This document shows positions 23,083 to 32,299 of a stretch of DNA of 33,613 nucleotides, in pieces. The position numbers and the translations under genes are program-made. Numbering within the stretch: the stretch's first letter is position 1; the number at the start of each line of letters is the position of its first letter. The notes beneath the pieces were generated by a model. It was not told the DNA's origin. It did not search any database and saw only the letters and a list, made by a program, of their open reading frames with translations. Location of the stretch: positions 1-33,613 of the forward strand of contig CAYMWP010000035.1 in the NCBI GenBank assembly GCA_964393895.1, given 5' to 3'. The DNA is from B4-G1 sp964393895 (GTDB lineage: Bacteria > Chloroflexota > Anaerolineae > B4-G1).

Positions 23083-26000
23083 TTACCTGAGCGGAGTTGC
23101 CTCTGGTGTGGGGGAGGGCACGTCCGTAGGAGAAGGTTCGACCGTGGGGACAGGTTCCTCCGTTGGAGTAGCGGTTGATTCGGCGGTGGGCATGGGGGTT
23201 GGCTCCTCCGTCGGCGTGGGAGTGTCGGTTGGGGTAGGCGTAGGCTCGACCGTCGGTTGGGCTGTGGGTAGTGGCGTCGGGGGGATGGTGGGCGGCAAAG
23301 TCGGCGCATGAGTCGCGGTCGGCAAGGGCGCGGGAGTAGGTGTAGGGGATGGTACCGGCGTGGGCGTGTCCATTGGGGCGGCGACGTAGACTAGCACCCG
23401 CGTTTCGAAGGAACGTTGCTCCCGGTCGAAGGCGGTGATGCGCAGGGTGTAAGGGCCGGGAGCCAGGTGCGTGGTATCCCATTCAGTCAGCAACCCATCG
23501 TTCACCTGGGCTAGGTGAGGCCCGCTGATCCAACCCCAGCCCCGAGGATTATCGCCGACGCCGTACTGCGCCTCGTAGCGATCAAAGTTGGGCAGTTGGA
23601 TGGCGCCCACCACCGACACGAGGCCGTGAACGGTGCTCCCATCGGCCGGTTGGTTGATAAAGAGTTGCGGCCGGTCGGCGCTCTCGGTGCAGTATTCGAG
23701 TGGCGCCAGCGGTATTGCGTCAAAGTACTCCGGGTGGGCCTGGGCCCACTCGCGTCCGCGCTCATCGGTGATGACAATCATCAGTTTTTCGACGACTTGA
23801 TCACGGCAAGAATCATTCGCCAGCAACCCGGTAAAGCCGTCAATTTCCACCATTTGGTACCAGTCGTGCTCCTCGTCCAGCGGCGGCTGATCCTCGGCAA
23901 AGACCTCTATCCGGCGTTGCGGGCAGTATTCCGAGGGAAGAGCGCCGGAGACAGCACAGATCTCGAGCTCGACGATGCCGGGCGGGCGGGCAAACTCGCG
24001 CACAGGCCAGTCGGCGTGGGCCGCCTCCATAAAGTTGCGCCACACAGGGCCGGCGCCGGCCGCGCCGGGCAGGTTGATCATTGAGGAGTTGTCCGAGTTG
24101 CCCACCCACACGCCGACGGCCAACTGGGGCGTGTACCCGACCGTCCAGGCGTCGCGAAAGTCGTTGGTGGTGCCGGTTTTGACAGCCGCCGGCCGGCCGA
24201 GTTCGAGGATGCTGGGGCAATGAAAGGCGCGGCAGCGGGCCTGGTTATCCGAGAGGATGCTGGTGATGAGATAGGCGTGCTGCGGTGAGACGACCTGCTC
24301 GCCAGCGGGTGACGCTGTCTGCTGCGCTACGCTGCTTGGCTGCGCNNNNNNNNNNNNNNNNNNNNNNNNNNNNNNNNNNNNNNNNNNNNNNNNNNNNNNN
24401 NNNNNNNNNNNNNNNNNNNNNNNNNNNNNNNNNNNNNNNNNNNNNGCTGCGCTACGCTGCTTGGCTGCGCGTTGTCCACCAACACCTCGCCCGCGCTGTT
24501 TTCGATGCGCAAGATAGGACTGGGTTGCACACGCACGCCACCGTTGGCAAAAACGGCAAAGGCTCCCGTCATCTCTAGCAACTTGGCCTCGCCTCCCCCC
24601 AGGGTGAGCGCCAGTCCGTAGGCGGGAGGCTGGTCGTAGGGGTAATCGGCGCAGTGGAGCTCGGGATATAGCAGCGACTCTACCCCCAGCCGCCCGCTCA
24701 TCTCTAGCAGGCCGTCAACCCCCACGAACTGGAGCGCGCTCACGGCAGGGACGTTGTACGAGTTGGCGAGCGCGTCGCGCAGAAGCATCGGCCCGTGATA
24801 CTTTTCGTCATAGTTGACCGGGACGTAGGGCGGGTTGGCCCCATCGGGGAACTCGGTTTCCACGTCCCAGAGAAGCGTGGCCGGGGTCCAGCCCTGCTCG
24901 AAGGCGGCGACGTAGGTGAGAGGTTTGATGGACGAGCCGGGCTGGCGGCAGCGCAGCGCGACGTTGACCTGACCGTCAATCGTCTCGTCGTGAAAGTCCA
25001 CCGAGCCGACCATGGCCAGGATGTGGCCGCTGACTGGATCGAGCGCGACCAGTGCGCCGTTGGTCGCGTTGCGATCGGCCAGGTCGGCCACACCTTCGCG
25101 CACGGCCTCCTCTGCAAGCCGTTGCAGGCGGGGGTCGAGCGTGGTATAGATGCGCAGCCCCTCGCCGCGGTAGAGCGCCTCCGGGCCATAAGTGGCCTCC
25201 AGTGTCTGCTGCACGTAGACTACGAAATGGGGCGCGGCGGCGATGTCGAGTTGAGGAGCTTTGAACTGGTAGGCCCGCATCTCGGCCGCGGCTGCCTCGG
25301 ACTCTGCGTGGCTGATATAGCCGGCCTCGACCATCAGCGCCAGCACGTCCTCCTGGCGGGCCAGGGCCAGGTCGCGCCCGCCGGCGAAGGGGTCGTACAT
25401 GGCAGGGGCCTGGGGCAGACCGGCGAGGAAGGAGGCCTGCGCCAGCGTGAGGTCGGCCGCGTCCACGCCAAAATAGGTCTCGGCGGCAGCCTGCACCCCG
25501 TAGGCCAGGTTGCCATAATTGTTCTCGTTGAGATAGATCTCCAGGATGGTGTCCTTGGGGTAAGTTCGGGTCAGTTCGGTCGCCAGGACGATTTCCTTGA
25601 TCTTGCGCCAGGCGGTCTGCTGGATGCGCTCCTCGGGGGAGAGCAGGATGTTGCGGGCTACTTGCTGGGTGATGGTGCTGGCGCCGGAGACGACCTCCCC
25701 TTCGGTAAAGACGTAGTAGAAGGCGCGCGCGATGGCGATGGGGTCAAAGCCGATGTGTTTGTAGAACTCGCGATCCTCGGTAGCGATGGTCGCCTGGGTC
25801 AGGTAGGGGGAGATGTTGGGGAGAGTGACTTTGGTGCGCCGCCCGCCGTGAGGGTCCATCACCTCGTAGAGCGGGTTGCCCTCGCGGTCATAGATCTTGC
25901 TGCTGACAAAAGCGGTCTGGCGCGTGCGCAACTCTTCGGGCGGAGGGAGTTGGTTGGCAATGTAGACGTAGCCGACGACGGCGGCTCCGACGGCCAGAAA

Positions 26001-26372
26001 AAAGGTCAGCACGACGATGACAACGATGGCAAAGAAGGAACGTATCAGGATTCTGCCCCAATTGCGCGGTCGGCTGGTCGCCCTCACCCTGGGGCCGCTC
26101 GTCGGGGCTGCAACAGGATGGGGAGGAACGTAGCCGGGCCGCTGCGGCGGCGGCACAGTGCGGGGCAGTCTGGCGGTGGGCGTCGCGCCGGTGGGAGTTT
26201 TGGCTCTGGCGACGGTCGGCTCGCCCAGCGCGCCCGGCAACTCGCCGGTCTCGATGTCGTCTGGGGAGAGAGGCGGCACGGGCCGCGTGTAGGCGGGCGG
26301 GATGCGCCGAGTTTGATTCCCAATCTCGGGCCGCGAGCCGTTGGCCTTGTCTGAATGGTTATCCTGGGGCAT
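23083..26372 (-). CDS. Class A penicillin-binding protein (PBP1A-like), interrupted by an assembly gap
   Basis: A bifunctional peptidoglycan synthase. Order: a Pro-rich cytoplasmic region (1-105), membrane helix (about 109-138), GT51 transglycosylase (catalytic Glu199 in IATEDREFYKH; STITQQVARN), and transpeptidase with Ser480-x-x-Lys483 (RQPGSSIKP), SYN (538-540) and KTGTTND. A ~95-residue Thr/Pro-rich tail follows. A 100-N gap (24346-24445) splits the frame. Its two flanks are the same 25-nt sequence, and merging them (removing 125 nt) gives one frame of 1,054 residues reading ...DNAQPSSVAQQTASPAGEQ..., in line with its paralogue. I therefore treat it as one intact gene. It is a tandem paralogue of the PBP at 26600-29659. 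Confidence 0.88.
24346..24445. other. 100-N scaffold gap
   Basis: Exactly 100 N. The 25 bases left (24321-24345) and right (24446-24470) are identical, so the contigs probably overlap and the gap has no real length. Confidence 0.95.
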
Positions 26373-26433
26373 GCGTTTGCTCTCTGCAAATATAGACGAT
26401 GCGCGGGGCGCCTGGGTTCCGCGCGCGGGGGGA

Positions 26434-26461
26434 ATTATAGCAGGGGGGTTGGAGATTGCAA
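26434..26461 (-). promoter_or_regulatory. Candidate promoter of the first PBP gene
   Basis: On the minus strand TTGCAA (26461-26456), a 16-nt spacer and a perfect TATAAT (26439-26434) lie about 60 nt before the ATG at 26372. It suggests this PBP is transcribed separately from its upstream paralogue. Confidence 0.6.
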
Positions 26462-26539
26462 ATCAGCAATTCTCATCATAATGTCGTGGGCAAGTGGATT
26501 GGAGGCTTTAGCCGGATTTGGAATGTCAAAAAGCATCAA

Positions 26540-26595
26540 AGGTGCGACGCACTTGTCGCTTTGCGCCGCTCTGATTGTACAAGTGCGCCGCACCT
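26540..26595. repeat. 17-bp inverted repeat (AGGTGCG element) after the second PBP gene
   Basis: AGGTGCGACGCACTTGT (26540-26556) and ACAAGTGCGCCGCACCT (26579-26595) pair at 16 of 17 positions (plus a G-U) around a 22-nt loop. It starts 4 nt after the PBP stop and is followed on the minus strand by T-rich DNA, so it may act as a terminator or mRNA 3' stabiliser. Confidence 0.75.
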
Positions 26596-26599
26596 GTGA

Positions 26600-29500
26600 T
26601 CACTCCGCGCGTGGCACGACCCTGATGGTCACCCGGTCGCTGGTGTTCGAGTTGCCGGCCGCGTCCACGGCCACGACGTAGAAGGTGTGGCTGCCCACCG
26701 ATCCGGTCGGCCAGTTGACGTTGAAGGGGGCGACGGTGCGCACGGCGAAGGGTTCCAGCCCCTCTGGCGGATTATCTTGCTTGCCGCCAGGGTACTCGTA
26801 GAACTCGACCCGCGCTATAGAGTAATCCTGCACCTCGGCGTTGACATTGGCCCACTCGTCGTATCCCAGTTCGTACACGGAACCATCCTCCGGGTAGGTC
26901 AGGTCGAGCGTGGGGGAGATGTTGTCCACCGTCACCTGTATGGTGGTCTCGCGCAGCGCGGTCGAGTGATCCACGACGCTGACCCGCAGACTGTAGAGAC
27001 CGTCCAGCGCGCCGGCGTCCCAGAACTCGAGCAGGTTGTGATCCACCTGGTTGCCGTGCTCGGGGCCGATCTGGATCCACTCGGTAGGGTTCATCCCCTC
27101 GCCAAACAGGATGCGGTAATAAGCAAAGTCGCCCCCCTTGGCGTTGCCGGTGATAGGGACGGTGCCCCCGATGTAAGAGTAGGGTCCGGGGCTGATGATG
27201 GCGACGTCGGCGTCGGCGCGCGAGGGGCCATAGATGGTGTCGTACTCGGTGGGAGGGACGGGCGGGCGACGATCCTCGTCCAGGCTGGCGATCCAATCGG
27301 CGGCCTCCGGCGGGTAGACCTCGTAGACGTGTTCCTCGCACAACTCTGGCGGCGTGTAGACGGTGCACAGCCGTCCGGTTTCCCGGTTGACGCGAAAGAC
27401 CTGGTGGATGTCGTCTATTTCGGTCGGTTCGGTGCCGGGGATGAATAGTTCGTTGACCGTGGGACAATGTCCATTGGGCAGCTTGCCGGAGACGGCGCAG
27501 ACTGTCTTTTCGATCAATCCGTCGGGCCGCGTGAAGGGAACGATCTCCTCATCTTGCAGTGCGTACTCCATCACCGCGTGCCAGATGGGCGCAGCGCCGC
27601 GCAGGCCGGGCAGATTCTTCATCTCTCCGTTGTCCGAGTTACCTACCCACACGCCGGCGGCCAACTGAGGCGTGTAGCCGACCGTCCAGGCGTCTCGGAA
27701 GTCGTTGGTGGTGCCGGTCTTGGCGGCGGCAGGCCGATCGTTGGCGAGTTCCAGTGCGTTGTTCATACCCATCCCAGCCCAGCGGGCCTGCCGGTCGGAG
27801 AGAATAGAGTTCATCAAATAGGCCAGTTGGGGCGAGAGGATCTCGCGGCTTTCGGGCTGGCTGTACTCGTAGAGCACGTCCCCGTTGCGGTTCTCGACGC
27901 GCAGGATGGCGACCGGGTTGAGTTCGCGGTAGCCGACGCGCTGTTGGTCTCCTGGCACGGGCTCGCCGTACATACGCCCGCTGTTGGCAAAGACGCTGAA
28001 GGCATAGACCATATCCAGCAGGTGCACCTCGCCACCGCCCAGCGTCAGGCTGAGGCCGTAATAATCCAGCCCCCGGTCGAGGGTATTGATGCCCATACGG
28101 TGGGCGGTGCGGATCACATTGTCCACGCCTGCCAGGTACAGGGCCTCGACGGCGGGAATGTTGTAGGAGCGGGCCAGGGCCAGCCGCATGCGCTGCGGAC
28201 CGTGGTACTTGCGGTCATAGTTCTCCGGCACGTAGGGGACGCCGGTGGGCTGCTGGAAAGCGCGCCGCACGTCGAGGAACATGTGGGCGGCGTTATCCCC
28301 CTGGGCGAGCAGGGTGAGGTAGGTGAAAGGTTTGAACGATGAACCGGGTTGGCGGAACCCGTCGGCGGCGACGTTAAAGTGACCGTCAATCTCCTCGTCC
28401 CAATAATCGAGGCTGCCGACCATGGCCAGGATTTCGCCGGTGGCGGGGCGGATGGCGACCACGGCCGCGTTGTTGACCTCGTGGTCGCGTCCGACGTCGT
28501 AAGAGCGGAGCGGCGGCAGGAATCGAGCCGCCTCGCAGCCACCGGCGACAGCTTCTTGGATGACGGTTTCCTCGTCCTCGCCCGAGAGGCGACGGATCTG
28601 GGCGCTGGCTACGCACTGGGCCTGCTCTTGCAGCTCCAGGTCGAGCGTGGTATAGACCCGCAGCCCACCCCGGTACACCATCTCTGGGCTGAACATGTTC
28701 TCAAGTTGCTTGCGCACATAGACGGAAAAGTGAGGAGCCAGAATGTCGTATCGTTCCGTGAGGTGCGCCAGCTCCCACTCTTCGTACTTGGCGGCGACCG
28801 CCTCTTCCGTCGTGATGCAGCCCTGGCTCTCCATCGCGTCGAGCACGATGTGCTGGCGCTCGCGGGCGAGGTCCGGGTTGTCGAAGGGGTTCATGCCCGG
28901 AAACTGGGGGATGGCGGCCAGCGTGGCGGACTCGGCCAACGTCAGATCGCCCACGCTCTTGCCAAAGTAGACGCGGGCCGCGGCCTCGATGCCGTAGGCC
29001 AGGTTGCCGTAAAAATTGGTGTTCAGGTACCACTCCAATATCTGCTCTTTGCTGTATTTCTGCGAGATGCGGTAGGCCAGCAGGATCTCGGTGATCTTGC
29101 GCTCGTAATCCTTCCACTCGGGACCTTCTGCGCTGACATAGCGCAGTTCTTCTTTGATGACGATATTTTTTATCAATTGTTGGGTGATCGAGGAGCCACC
29201 CTGAATCTGCTGGCCCCGTATGTCGGCCCAGGCCGCGCGGCCGATACCGCGCACGTTGACGCCGGGGTTTTCCCAATAGTCACGATCCTCCAGCGCCACT
29301 GTCGCGCAGATGAGATGCTCCGGCATTTGATCCAGCGTGACCCAGGTACGGTCGCCACCCTGGGGGTCAATCACCTCGTACAGGAGGACCTGCCCGGCGC
29401 GGTCGTATATTTTGGTGGTCTCAAAGTTCTCCTCGGCGGCCTCGATCTGCTCCGGTTCTGGCAGGTCGCGGGTAAAGTAAGAGTAGGCACCGGCGATGGC

Positions 29501-29659
29501 GCTAATCCCGCCGACGAAAGTGGACGTAACCACGGCCAGCACTATCAACGATAAGAGGCCGAGAACGCGGAGCAACTGACGCACGCCCGTCCGCTCATCG
29601 GTGCGGCGGCGCTGGCGGCGCTGCAAGACGACATATCGAACGATACGAATTGGGGTCAT
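26600..29659 (-). CDS. Class A penicillin-binding protein with Ig-like C-terminal module
   Basis: A 1,019-residue bifunctional peptidoglycan synthase. It has an Arg-rich cytoplasmic start (RRQRRR), a membrane helix (about 28-58) and a GT51 domain with catalytic Glu124 (VALEDRDYWENP), SSITQQLIKN and LNTNFYGNLAYG. The transpeptidase has Ser440-x-x-Lys443 (RQPGSSFKP), SYN (498-500) and KTG (647-649). The C-terminal ~200 residues form one or two Ig/fibronectin-like beta modules (for example ISPTLDLTYPEDGSVYELG and TFYVVAVDAAGNSNTSDRV). All catalytic residues are present. It closely resembles the downstream PBP around KTGTTNDFRDAW but has an Ig-like tail instead of a Thr/Pro tail. The ATG start at 29659 leaves an in-frame basic N-terminus. 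No clear promoter was found upstream. Confidence 0.93.
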   Translation of the reverse strand: MTPIRIVRYVVLQRRQRRRTDERTGVRQLLRVLGLLSLIVLAVVTSTFVGGISAIAGAYSYFTRDLPEPEQIEAAEENFETTKIYDRAGQVLLYEVIDPQGGDRTWVTLDQMPEHLICATVALEDRDYWENPGVNVRGIGRAAWADIRGQQIQGGSSITQQLIKNIVIKEELRYVSAEGPEWKDYERKITEILLAYRISQKYSKEQILEWYLNTNFYGNLAYGIEAAARVYFGKSVGDLTLAESATLAAIPQFPGMNPFDNPDLARERQHIVLDAMESQGCITTEEAVAAKYEEWELAHLTERYDILAPHFSVYVRKQLENMFSPEMVYRGGLRVYTTLDLELQEQAQCVASAQIRRLSGEDEETVIQEAVAGGCEAARFLPPLRSYDVGRDHEVNNAAVVAIRPATGEILAMVGSLDYWDEEIDGHFNVAADGFRQPGSSFKPFTYLTLLAQGDNAAHMFLDVRRAFQQPTGVPYVPENYDRKYHGPQRMRLALARSYNIPAVEALYLAGVDNVIRTAHRMGINTLDRGLDYYGLSLTLGGGEVHLLDMVYAFSVFANSGRMYGEPVPGDQQRVGYRELNPVAILRVENRNGDVLYEYSQPESREILSPQLAYLMNSILSDRQARWAGMGMNNALELANDRPAAAKTGTTNDFRDAWTVGYTPQLAAGVWVGNSDNGEMKNLPGLRGAAPIWHAVMEYALQDEEIVPFTRPDGLIEKTVCAVSGKLPNGHCPTVNELFIPGTEPTEIDDIHQVFRVNRETGRLCTVYTPPELCEEHVYEVYPPEAADWIASLDEDRRPPVPPTEYDTIYGPSRADADVAIISPGPYSYIGGTVPITGNAKGGDFAYYRILFGEGMNPTEWIQIGPEHGNQVDHNLLEFWDAGALDGLYSLRVSVVDHSTALRETTIQVTVDNISPTLDLTYPEDGSVYELGYDEWANVNAEVQDYSIARVEFYEYPGGKQDNPPEGLEPFAVRTVAPFNVNWPTGSVGSHTFYVVAVDAAGNSNTSDRVTIRVVPRAE

Positions 29660-29720
29660 AAGAATTCACAAATTGTAACTGCCTAACAAAGCTGCGCCTC
29701 AAACCGACGGGTAAAATGGG

Positions 29721-29796
29721 ACACGGATTAACACAGGCTGCGCACACGGATTTTGTCGCTTCGCTTACACTCCGTGTTTCTCCGTGTGCGTCCGTA
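29721..29796. repeat. ACACGGATT-type imperfect inverted repeat
   Basis: ACACGGATTAACAC and GCACACGGA on the left face TCCGTGTTTC and TCCGTGTGCG on the right. The loop contains TTTGTCGCTTCGCTTACA (29752-29769). It resembles 'ACACGGATTAACACGG' repeats that are common between genes in many environmental genomes (from memory). Confidence 0.6.
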
Positions 29797-29826
29797 TCCA
29801 AAATCTACTCAGCCTAACACCAATTC

Positions 29827-29926
29827 AGACCTCCGAGGTCTCGATTGAGCTATTTCAAGTGTGAAAAACCAACCATTTTCGGCAGCACGGTGGATGAAAA
29901 ATGGCTGTCCAAGACCTCGGAGGTCT
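29827..29926. repeat. Inverted pair of AGACCTC palindromes
   Basis: AGACCTCCGAGGTCT (29827-29841) and AGACCTCGGAGGTCT (29912-29926) are exact reverse complements 70 nt apart. They match the palindrome inside the MITE-like element at 18913. Confidence 0.75.
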
Positions 29927-30075
29927 AGCGCCCGAGTAGTTACGAATTTCCTACGTCAAGGATCTCGGGTGCCCGGCACTTGGGCACCGATTTCGATGAA
30001 AATGGCATCTGGTTGCCATTTACGCACTACTCTACCAGAAAGGGGGTAGTTTGGCAAGTTGGGGGGACGGTGGGA

Positions 30076-30951
30076 TTACAGCGCCCGCCAGGCCTCCGGT
30101 CGCAACGCCGACTTGCCCTGGGCCAGCGCCCGGTCCAATGTCGCCAGCAGATGGGCTTTATCTCGCGGCAGTGTGCCCGCCAGCGGCAGGTAGTTGGAGG
30201 CGTGGTTGGTGCGAAGGATACAGTGAGAGAGGCCGTTCAGGCGGCCGATGATGTGACGCAGCTCGGCCAACATCGCTTCCGGCCCCATCAACTGGAACTC
30301 GCCCGTGTGCCATTGCCAGTGCAGGTCGGTGCCGGGGACCAGCATCAGCGAGAGCATCGAAAAGTACTCCGGGTCCATCTGGCTGACCGCTCTTCCGGTC
30401 GCCTCGGCGTGCGCGGAGGAGAGTTCCGGGCCGCCCAGCCCCAGGATGGCGATGATCGAGGCGCTCATTCCGGCCGCCCGCGCCCGGCGCACTCCCTCCA
30501 CCATCTGGTCGGCGGTGGCCCCTTTGCGGACGCGACGCAGCACCTCGTCGCTGCCGCTCTCCAGCCCCACGTAGACGATCTCTAGCTTTTTGCGGCGGAG
30601 CAGTTCCAGGTCGCCCGCGCTCTTGCGCAAGAGGTCGCGGGCATTGGCATAGCTGGATACTCGCTCCAGGCTGGGGAAGGCCGAGGTCAGGGCGTCGAGG
30701 ATGTGAATGAGCCGGCGGGTGCTCAGCACCAGCGCGTCGCCATCGGCCAGAAAGACGCGGCGGGTGTGGGGCAGCAGTTGTCCCGCCAGGGCGATATCTT
30801 GAGACACTTCCTCAACCGGCCGGACGCGGAAAGGTTTGCCCAAATAAGTGCCGCAAAAGGTACAGCGGTTGTGGGAGCAGCCGTAGGTGACCTGCAGAAT
30901 GTAGCTATGGGCCTCGCTGGGCGGGCGGATCACGGTTCCGCGATAACGCAT
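30076..30951 (-). CDS. Radical SAM protein with CX4CX2C cluster motif
   Basis: A 291-residue radical SAM enzyme. The 4Fe-4S site is Cys25-x4-Cys30-x2-Cys33 (YGCSHNRCTFCGTY), one residue longer than the usual CX3CX2C. A (beta/alpha) barrel follows, with LADGDAL, the Gly-rich VYVGLESGSDEVL and a MSASIIAILGLGG segment that contacts SAM. The C-terminal domain has no recognised extra cluster. The reaction is unknown; the family includes oxidative, methylating and tRNA-modifying enzymes. It begins 18 nt after the glycosidase-like gene on the same strand. The ATG at 30951 lacks a strong Shine-Dalgarno and may be coupled. Confidence 0.85.
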   Translation of the reverse strand: MRYRGTVIRPPSEAHSYILQVTYGCSHNRCTFCGTYLGKPFRVRPVEEVSQDIALAGQLLPHTRRVFLADGDALVLSTRRLIHILDALTSAFPSLERVSSYANARDLLRKSAGDLELLRRKKLEIVYVGLESGSDEVLRRVRKGATADQMVEGVRRARAAGMSASIIAILGLGGPELSSAHAEATGRAVSQMDPEYFSMLSLMLVPGTDLHWQWHTGEFQLMGPEAMLAELRHIIGRLNGLSHCILRTNHASNYLPLAGTLPRDKAHLLATLDRALAQGKSALRPEAWRAL

Positions 30952-30969
30952 GATGTCATTCTGTCCCGG

Positions 30970-32049
30970 TCAGTCGTCTTTGAGAGAGACGATGTAATCG
31001 TAAAAGTTCTGTCCGCCGTAGGGGTGGCCGGGCCACAAGAGCTCCTCGTAATCATAGTTTTCCCAGGCGGCATAGGGGCCGAGGGTGAACATTGTCGCGC
31101 CGATGACGTAATCGTCCTCGCGCAGTTTGGCATCGTACCAGATCATGGTGTCCACGTAGCGACGTTTCCAATCGCCCGGCGAGGCGTTTTCCAGCAACGG
31201 GTCGAGCCCGCTCTCGGTTATCGCCAGCGGGATGACCTCGTCGCGGGGGATGAGGAAATCACGGTAGAGGTAACGATAGCGCCCTGTGAGAACGCCCCGA
31301 TCTTTGTAGGGTGGCAGGTCTTCGGTGGCCTCGCCCCAACGGTTGTCGGTCGTCGGCCAGCCATACTCGTGCAGCGCCAGGATGTGTCCCCCCGCCTGGG
31401 CTCGCCCAAAGACGCCCGTCTCCACGATGGCCTCCCACTCGTGATACTGGGGCACGCCGGTGCTGTAGGAGAATAGCGCCAGTTTGTACCCGTTATCCTC
31501 GGCGATCTGCATGGCGGCGATGTACATCTCTGCCAGCCAGACGTGGCCCGCGATAGAGGGCGGGTCGTTCTCGTTCAATATCTCCCAATAATCCACCACG
31601 TCGTGCTCGTACTGCCACTTGGGCATGTGCTGGTCCATCAGCCAGGCCGCCGCCGCAGCCGGGTCGCCGCTAGGCTCCACCGCGACCACGATGTTGGAGC
31701 GAGCGACGGTGACTGTCTGCGGCGAAATCGTCTTGACCTGGCGCAGGTAGCCGAACTCGTCCAGCGCCTTGACCAGCGACACGCACGCGCCGGCGTCGTG
31801 CACGGCTCGCACGAACGATTCCGCACCGTCGGCGCGCAGCGTGTGCAGGCCAAGTTTCGAGGGGCCGGCCGGGGTAGCGCGAACTGAAGGCGGCAGGTGT
31901 ACATGGTGCTCCAGTCCCCCGTCCTCCGCCTGCACCGGCGCCCCCACGTCACCAAAGAATCGCGTGGTCAGAGCAGCGCCTCCCAATGTCGCCGCCCCTC
32001 TCAGGAATTCGCGCCTGCTGATCCTTTTGCGCCCAAGTTTGGTAAACAC
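30970..32049 (-). CDS. Tat-exported glycoside hydrolase-like protein
   Basis: About 359 residues from the GTG at 32049. The N-terminus KRISRREFLRGAATLGGAAL is a twin-arginine (Tat) signal, so it is exported folded. The mature part looks like a TIM-barrel glycosidase of the GH-A type: ILNENDPPS supplies the Asn-Glu pair typical of the acid/base residue (Glu160), and AITESGLDP a candidate nucleophile (Glu279). The ATG at 32064 lies within the ideal Shine-Dalgarno GGGAGGAG, 5 nt before the GTG, so the GTG is preferred. The family (GH5/GH39-like) and substrate cannot be fixed by eye, and the fold could be a non-catalytic relative. Confidence 0.7.
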   Translation of the reverse strand: MFTKLGRKRISRREFLRGAATLGGAALTTRFFGDVGAPVQAEDGGLEHHVHLPPSVRATPAGPSKLGLHTLRADGAESFVRAVHDAGACVSLVKALDEFGYLRQVKTISPQTVTVARSNIVVAVEPSGDPAAAAAWLMDQHMPKWQYEHDVVDYWEILNENDPPSIAGHVWLAEMYIAAMQIAEDNGYKLALFSYSTGVPQYHEWEAIVETGVFGRAQAGGHILALHEYGWPTTDNRWGEATEDLPPYKDRGVLTGRYRYLYRDFLIPRDEVIPLAITESGLDPLLENASPGDWKRRYVDTMIWYDAKLREDDYVIGATMFTLGPYAAWENYDYEELLWPGHPYGGQNFYDYIVSLKDD

Positions 32050-32161
32050 TCTCTCCTCCCACATCTCGGGTAACTACCTTGACAATGTTAGATTGGGCGG
32101 AACAGTACAGCGAATTTAGAAAAAAACGAGTGTAAGCGTTCAGGCATACCTATTTTGGAGA

Positions 32162-32251
32162 ACCACAAAGGGCGCGAAGGACACCAAGAAAGTGACAAGT
32201 TCTGCGACTGTTTTTGGTTTTTCCCTTTGTGTACTTTGTGTCCTTTGTGGT
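32162..32251. repeat. ACCACAAAGG-type imperfect inverted repeat
   Basis: The left arm starting ACCACAAAGGG (32162) and the right arm ending CCTTTGTGGT (32251) match at about 22 of 27 positions around a ~35-nt centre. It resembles repeats of the form ACCACAAAGGACACAAAG that I recall from many environmental genomes. It occupies much of the gap between the aldo/keto reductase and glycosidase-like genes. Confidence 0.65.
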
Positions 32252-32299
32252 AAAACAGGCTTTCCCTTGAACAGTTACAAACGAGTTTCCCTGCTCACC

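Larger units (their letters stand above)
29660..30075. other. 416-bp intergenic region made largely of repeats
   Basis: No gene is supported. From left to right it holds an ACACGGATT-type imperfect inverted repeat (29721-29796), two inverted copies of the AGACCTC palindrome (29827-29926), GTGCCC/GGGCAC and AAATGGCA/TGCCATTT small hairpins (about 29969-30026), and a weak minus-strand TACAAT about 20 nt before the PBP ATG. Short frames in it lack protein character. Confidence 0.6.

Noticed and set aside
23097..23370. GTnGG-type repetitive DNA looking like a CRISPR or satellite
   Set aside because: It is the Thr/Pro-rich coding tail of the PBP (codons for TPTP/PT); units are irregular with no spacers.
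23083..24123. The PBP C-terminal half as a separate gene or pseudogene
   Set aside because: The frame is restored when the duplicated 25-nt gap flanks are merged.
24795..26354. 519-codon plus-strand frame opposite the first PBP, and a similar 401-codon frame at 28349-29554
   Set aside because: Both are antisense to confirmed PBP domains and mirror each other because the PBPs are paralogues.
32050..32064. ATG at 32064 as start of the glycosidase-like gene
   Set aside because: It overlaps the Shine-Dalgarno that is ideally spaced for the GTG at 32049.
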